From: Methanobacteriota archaeon
GTDB taxonomy: Archaea; Halobacteriota; Methanomicrobia; Methanomicrobiales; Methanocorpusculaceae
NCBI GenBank assembly: GCA_023396065.1
Contig: JAEWXF010000029.1
Location: 1 to 9,002, forward strand
Direction: 5' to 3'
Length of the DNA stretch: 9,002 bases
The position numbers were made by a program, and so were the translations under genes. This document shows, one piece after another, positions 5,963 through 9,002 of this stretch. Position 1 is the first letter of the stretch; each line of letters starts with the position of its first letter. The notes under the pieces were generated by a model that made no database searches, was not told where the DNA came from, and worked only from the letters and a program-made list of their open reading frames with translations.

Positions 5963-7360
5963 ATGAGTGGTATTGCCGGCATCGTTGATTCCTGCGGTGT
6001 CGCCTACCCCCTTTATTATGCCCTGCATTCCCTCCAGCACAGAGGGCAGGAAGCAGCAGGCATTGCGACTTTTCACGGGAATTCCGTATTTCTGCACAAG
6101 GGTGCAGGTCAGCTTTCCGAAGTGTTTCAGGAGAGTGTTTTGGCGACGCTCCCGGGAACGGTAGGTATCGGTCAGGTTTTGTATACCCAGAAGATTCACC
6201 GTGGCCGTGTGGAAAATTTCCAGCCGATGAAGTTCTCTTTTCAGGGACACTCCCTGGCAATTACGGTAAGTGCGGCGCTGACGAATCGTCTGCCGCTCCG
6301 GGCAGAGTATGAGGGGAAGGGGCACATCTTTTCATCAACGACAAACGCTGAGCTGATTGCGGCGATGATCGCTCACGAGCTTATGAAAGGTGCATCGCCG
6401 GATGATGCATTCGTCAACACGATGATTCGCCTCGAAGGGGCATATGCAGGTGTGGCAATTCTGGACGGTGTTTTGTATGCATTCCGTGACCCGCTGGGGA
6501 TCAAGCCGCTGTGTATGGGTTCGACCGGGACAGGGTATGTTGTTGCTTCAGAGAGTGTGGCAATCGATACGCTCTCGGGTAAGTTCATCCGCGATGTCAT
6601 ACCGGGTGAACTGGTTCGGCTGGATGTAGACGGCTGGTCAGCACGTCAGGTTCTGGAAGCGGATCACACGGCATACTGTGTCTTCGAGTATGTATATACC
6701 GCCCGCCCGGACGCTGTTATCGATGGCGTTCTGGTGTATGATGTTCGGAGAAAGATCGGCGAGTGTCTTGCGAAGACACCAGTGTCAGCAGATCTGGTGT
6801 CTCCGGTACCGGATTCGGGGACAGCTTTTGCGACCGGGTATGCATCTGCTTCCGGAATTCCCTATATGGAAGGGCTTCTGAAGAACAGATATGTCGGTCG
6901 GACGTTTATTATGCCGGCCCAGAGTCTCCGGGAGAATGCTGTCCGGATGAAGCTGAATCCCATCCGCCGTCACATCGATGGAAAATCTGTGGTGCTGGTG
7001 GACGACAGTATTGTCCGCGGTACGACGTCCCGCCGGATTGTGGAGATGGTGGAGGAGTTCGGTGCAAAAACCGTGCATCTCCGGATCGGGTCCACGCCGA
7101 TTGTGGCCCCCTGTTACTTCGGGGTGGATCTCCCGACTCGTGATGATCTGATTGCCAATGGCCGTTCGGTTGAGGATATTCGTGCCATGCTGGGGGCGGA
7201 TACCCTTGAGTTTATCAGTCCGGACGATCTGGTGAAGGCGATCGGTATTCCCAAAGAGGATCTCTGTATGGCCTGTTCAAATGGAGATTATCCGCTGCAG
7301 ATTTCTGGTGAATGCTGCTCTGCCTGCAGAAAGATTCTCCCGGCAAAACAGTTGAAATAA
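5963..7360 (+). CDS. purF: Amidophosphoribosyltransferase PurF with a degenerate glutaminase domain
   Basis: A 465-residue PurF, the enzyme that makes phosphoribosylamine from PRPP in the first step of purine synthesis. Start ATG 5963 follows AAGGT by seven bases, and an in-frame stop just upstream leaves no other start. The C-terminal half looks fully functional: P-D-S-G at the catalytic entry, K-N-R-Y-V-G-R-T-F and V-R-M-K-L in the flexible loop, and the PRPP loop V-V-L-V-D-D-S-I-V-R-G-T-T-S. The four Fe–S cysteines known from B. subtilis PurF are present (C239, C384, C435, C438), plus an extra C-C-x-x-C at 451–455. The N-terminal Ntn glutaminase half is recognisable (L-Q-H-R-G-Q-E) but its key residues are gone: Ser2 for the nucleophilic Cys, Leu73 for the glutamine-binding Arg, V-S-A-A (102–105) for H-N-G-N, and Asn128 for Asp. 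It probably cannot use glutamine. It is the third gene of the LSm–L37e–purF operon. Confidence 0.92.
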   Translation: MSGIAGIVDSCGVAYPLYYALHSLQHRGQEAAGIATFHGNSVFLHKGAGQLSEVFQESVLATLPGTVGIGQVLYTQKIHRGRVENFQPMKFSFQGHSLAITVSAALTNRLPLRAEYEGKGHIFSSTTNAELIAAMIAHELMKGASPDDAFVNTMIRLEGAYAGVAILDGVLYAFRDPLGIKPLCMGSTGTGYVVASESVAIDTLSGKFIRDVIPGELVRLDVDGWSARQVLEADHTAYCVFEYVYTARPDAVIDGVLVYDVRRKIGECLAKTPVSADLVSPVPDSGTAFATGYASASGIPYMEGLLKNRYVGRTFIMPAQSLRENAVRMKLNPIRRHIDGKSVVLVDDSIVRGTTSRRIVEMVEEFGAKTVHLRIGSTPIVAPCYFGVDLPTRDDLIANGRSVEDIRAMLGADTLEFISPDDLVKAIGIPKEDLCMACSNGDYPLQISGECCSACRKILPAKQLK

Positions 7361-7371
7361 TTTTTCTTTTT
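7361..7371 (+). terminator. T-rich terminator after purF
   Basis: TTTTTCTTTTT follows the purF stop codon directly. Archaeal transcription often ends at such T-tracts, and the long non-coding stretch behind it supports the end of the LSm–L37e–purF transcript here. Confidence 0.6.
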
Positions 7372-7570
7372 GGTCTCTCTGAGGGGGGTTTCCGGCGACT
7401 TTTGGATAGAAGCTGTCCTTTTTTCAATCTCTTTACTCACCTTCTGGGCAAGGCTCATCTGCAGATTTTTCGAATGCAGTTTTGAGGCAGCGTTTTCCCC
7501 TTTGGAGAGTTTCAAACAAATATTCCGTGTTAACTTAGTCAATTAAATTTAGTTGATATAAACTCAATAA
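7372..7570. other. Non-coding stretch between purF and the polyferredoxin promoter
   Basis: About 200 bases without a convincing gene. A minus-strand frame runs from a TTG at 7542 into the 3' end of purF (7288), with an internal ATG at 7455. It has no ribosome-binding site I can defend and overlaps purF, so I do not call it. The last 40 bases become strongly AT-rich, leading into the promoter; a TATA-like GATATAAA lies at 7555–7562. Confidence 0.4.
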
Positions 7571-7582
7571 TTTATTTATAAT
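7571..7582 (+). promoter_or_regulatory. Promoter (box A) of the polyferredoxin operon
   Basis: TTTATTTATAAT in an AT-rich stretch is a good archaeal TATA box. Its centre near 7578 predicts transcription starting about 7604, which gives a leader of roughly 130 bases before the chosen start codon at 7735. An alternative TATA-like GATATAAA at 7555–7562 would start transcription near 7584. Confidence 0.55.
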
Positions 7583-7585
7583 CAT

Positions 7586-7610
7586 CTGGTCGAATATTAC
7601 TGGTCGATTA
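7586..7610 (+). repeat. Tandem 11-bp direct repeat at the polyferredoxin promoter
   Basis: CTGGTCGAATA (7586–7596) and CTGGTCGATTA (7600–7610) differ at one position and start 14 bases apart. They lie between the predicted TATA box and the transcription start and overlap the latter. That is where an archaeal repressor would block polymerase. The repeat is visible; the operator role is inference. Confidence 0.5.
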
Positions 7611-7734
7611 CCTGCCAGAGCCAGCGATCACTGTGGCGTGATGAGTTCGCTGGTTCAATGGTGCATACCCGCGGAATCGGACGGCAGGAATGTTTCTGCC
7701 GCACTCATCATTTTGCGAATCGAGGGATTCATAC
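7604..7734 (+). promoter_or_regulatory. Structured 5' leader of the polyferredoxin gene, possible riboregulator
   Basis: A leader of about 130 bases with several clear pairings. CCAGCG (7621–7626) and ATCAC (7627–7631) pair with CGCTGG (7648–7653) and GTGAT (7638–7642), giving an 11-bp hairpin with a five-base bulge. CCTGCC (7611–7616) can close this domain with GGCAGG (7683–7688), but GGCAG can instead pair with CTGCC at 7696–7700. GAATC (7717–7721) and GATTC (7726–7730) form a small hairpin with GAGG of the ribosome-binding site in its loop. TCGATT at the leader start (7604–7609) can pair with AATCGA (7718–7723) as an alternative. Mutually exclusive pairings near a ribosome-binding site are typical of a regulatory leader. 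No ligand or known RNA family can be assigned from sequence alone. Confidence 0.45.
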
Positions 7735-8907
7735 ATGGCGATAAGTACAATGTATCCAAAATACTCCAAAAAGACTGATGGAGCCACTGTTATTATGGAG
7801 CAGAAGCTGCTCAAAAAAGTGTCTCATCTTCGTCTGGATACTGCCAAATGCAGCGGTTGCGGCATTTGTTCAGAAGTGTGTCCACAAGAAGCGATTATTC
7901 TCGGTCTGGTCGGAGCTGTCTGTCGTGGTGCTGTAAAAGGAGGATCACCCGTATCTATTGATCCGGCCAAGTGTTCTTACTGTGGTATCTGTACCATTCT
8001 GTGTCCGTTTGGCGCACTTGATCTTGAGGTTGATGGTCAGCCGTCTCTCCCTGTTTTGGAACAGGAGGGATTTCCTCAGTATAGTATCACTGCTGAGATT
8101 GATGAAAATAAATGTGTCCGCTGCACCACGTGCAGTGAAGTATGTCCGCACGATGCGATCGTTCGTGAGGTTCCTGTCTATGAGGGGACCTCTCCAGAGG
8201 GAGAAAAACGTCAGAGTGCACTGACTACTGAGATTTCTTTTGTCGTTGATACTGAGAAATGTACGGTATGCGGTATTTGTGCAACACTGTGTCCTGCTCT
8301 CCGCATTGAACGGATCCCCTTCAATGCCCGTGATCCGAAGTCTTCCGGGGAAGTTGTGTGGACCACTGAACTCTGTAATGCCTGTCGTGTCTGTTCTGAC
8401 GCATGTCCGCACGATGCAATTACCGTCCAGCGTGCTGCAGCAGCAGACAAGCCAACTCTGCCGGGTAAGGTCTCAATCGATAAGGATCTGTGTATTACCT
8501 GCACCTGGTGTAAGCAGGTCTGCCCGACCGAGGCAGTTACGATAAAGAAATTCTTCGACGGCGAGATTGTTTTCAACGCCGCGAAGTGTCCTGGTGGCTG
8601 TTCCACGTGTGTTGAGATCTGTCCGTGCCATGCCATCTATCTGCCAAGTCCTATTCCGGCAAGATTCCTGAAACGTGACAGCATCGAGCCGACAATCGCT
8701 GTCAACACTGATCTGTGTATCCTGTGTGGTGCCTGCGTGAATGCCTGTCCGTCCGAGGATGTCATTACCATCCACCGTACCGGTATTCATGTTACGGGTC
8801 CGGAGACTGATCTGTACAAGACCATCGCCGCTAAACTGTTCATTCCCCGGACGTCTCGCCTTCAGGAGGATACGTTCGGCCAGGTTGAACTGAAAAAACT
8901 GGAGTGA
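7735..8907 (+). CDS. Polyferredoxin with eight 4Fe-4S motifs, FwdF/FmdF-like
   Basis: About 390 residues, almost entirely tandem ferredoxin modules. Eight cysteine motifs of the C-x2-C-x2-C-x3-C-P type begin at residues 39, 80, 127, 176, 214, 253, 285 and 328; the seventh is C-x3-C-x2-C. That equals eight 4Fe-4S clusters in four double modules, the layout of FwdF, the electron-wire subunit of formylmethanofuran dehydrogenase, which feeds low-potential electrons into CO2 reduction in methanogenesis. Length fits FwdF better than the longer MvhB-type polyferredoxins. There is no signal peptide or membrane segment, so it is cytoplasmic. ATG 7735 has GAGGGAT (7722–7728) as ribosome-binding site; ATG 7795, with a poorer site, would remove 20 residues, and ATG 7690 lies inside the structured leader. 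Another gene follows nine bases after the stop. The subunit assignment is likely but not proven, since no other fwd gene is visible. Confidence 0.7.
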   Translation: MAISTMYPKYSKKTDGATVIMEQKLLKKVSHLRLDTAKCSGCGICSEVCPQEAIILGLVGAVCRGAVKGGSPVSIDPAKCSYCGICTILCPFGALDLEVDGQPSLPVLEQEGFPQYSITAEIDENKCVRCTTCSEVCPHDAIVREVPVYEGTSPEGEKRQSALTTEISFVVDTEKCTVCGICATLCPALRIERIPFNARDPKSSGEVVWTTELCNACRVCSDACPHDAITVQRAAAADKPTLPGKVSIDKDLCITCTWCKQVCPTEAVTIKKFFDGEIVFNAAKCPGGCSTCVEICPCHAIYLPSPIPARFLKRDSIEPTIAVNTDLCILCGACVNACPSEDVITIHRTGIHVTGPETDLYKTIAAKLFIPRTSRLQEDTFGQVELKKLE

Positions 8908-8916
8908 GGAAAAAGA

Positions 8917-9002
8917 ATGGCAAGTGCAAAATCATACAAAGACGCGAGCTTATCTGCCCGCCTTGCAGACCGCTACTACCGCCCTGCTCAGGATGCCGAC
9001 CC
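8917..9002 (+). CDS. Start of an unidentified gene, cut by the window edge
   Basis: ATG 8917 opens a frame that stays open to the end of the window (28 full codons), reading M-A-S-A-K-S-Y-K-D-A-S-L-S-A-R-L-A-D-R-Y-Y and onward. GAGGA overlapping the polyferredoxin stop codon (8904–8910) is a well-placed ribosome-binding site, so the two genes are almost surely co-transcribed. I do not recognise the N terminus; context suggests another subunit or partner of the same redox complex, but the visible part has no motif to confirm this. Confidence 0.65.
   Translation, partial: MASAKSYKDASLSARLADRYYRPAQDAD

Noticed and set aside
5993..5998. Cys11 followed by Gly in PurF as a replacement for the lost N-terminal nucleophile after propeptide removal.
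   Set aside because: The spacing to the conserved L-Q-H-R-G-Q-E puts Ser2, not Cys11, at the Cys1 position. The glutamine-binding Arg and Asp and the oxyanion loop are also gone, so moving the nucleophile would not restore the site.
5963..7360. purF as a pseudogene or frameshifted gene.
   Set aside because: One continuous frame of 465 codons, normal length, a good ribosome-binding site, conserved operon position and an intact phosphoribosyltransferase half all argue for a working protein.
7288..7542. Minus-strand frame of 84 codons between and under the end of purF, with an internal ATG at 7455.
   Set aside because: It starts with TTG, lacks a ribosome-binding site, overlaps the purF 3' end, and shows no known motif. 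A decayed gene fragment remains possible but cannot be supported.
7638..7644. GTGATGA in the polyferredoxin leader resembles a box C of an archaeal C/D sRNA.
   Set aside because: No box D (CTGA) lies at a suitable distance, and the bases are accounted for by the hairpin 7621–7653.
1..9002. CRISPR arrays, tRNA or rRNA genes, insertion sequences, phage genes or an origin of replication.
   Set aside because: I saw no regular repeat-spacer pattern, no tRNA-like cloverleaf, no transposase or integrase, and no replication gene or repeat cluster.

Overview
The window looks like a chromosomal segment of a hydrogenotrophic methanogenic archaeon. The evidence is an archaeal SepF, an archaeal-type LSm–L37e–purF cluster, a Tma20/MCT-1-like PUA protein, a ZPR1-type zinc-finger protein, and an eight-cluster polyferredoxin of the formylmethanofuran dehydrogenase (FwdF) type. 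Within the methanogens, Methanomicrobiales (something like Methanocorpusculum) is my best guess from the style of the proteins, but this is not proven by the sequence.

Layout: (1) 1–1782, plus strand, is an accessory-looking patch. It holds a solitary MNT-domain nucleotidyltransferase and an AAA/DUF4143 ATPase, separated by a 116-bp spacer that carries a 41-bp near-perfect palindrome. (2) 1952–4904, minus strand, is a housekeeping operon transcribed leftwards: PUA-domain RNA-binding protein, SepF cell-division protein, ZPR1-like zinc-finger protein, and an Rsm22/METTL17-type rRNA methyltransferase carrying an apparent OB-fold. It ends in T-runs. (3) From about 4910 a divergent plus-strand set begins: TrmO-like tRNA methyltransferase, then an LSm–L37e–PurF operon with a hairpin-rich leader. 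(4) After purF comes a 374-bp non-coding stretch with a T-rich terminator, a promoter, a tandem repeat and a structured leader. It precedes a FwdF-type polyferredoxin and the first 86 bases of another gene that is cut by the window edge.

Most genes serve RNA metabolism and translation (PUA, Rsm22, TrmO, LSm, L37e), with purine synthesis and methanogenic electron transfer to the right.

The most striking observation is in purF. The frame is open and full length, and the phosphoribosyltransferase domain and all four Fe–S cysteines are kept. The residues that run the glutaminase half are replaced together: catalytic Cys1 to Ser, the glutamine-binding Arg and Asp to Leu and Asn, and the HNG(N/D) oxyanion loop to VSAA. 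This suggests a PurF that takes ammonia directly or from a separate partner. The second most interesting item is the leader before the polyferredoxin gene, where several pairings compete and the ribosome-binding site sits in a hairpin loop.
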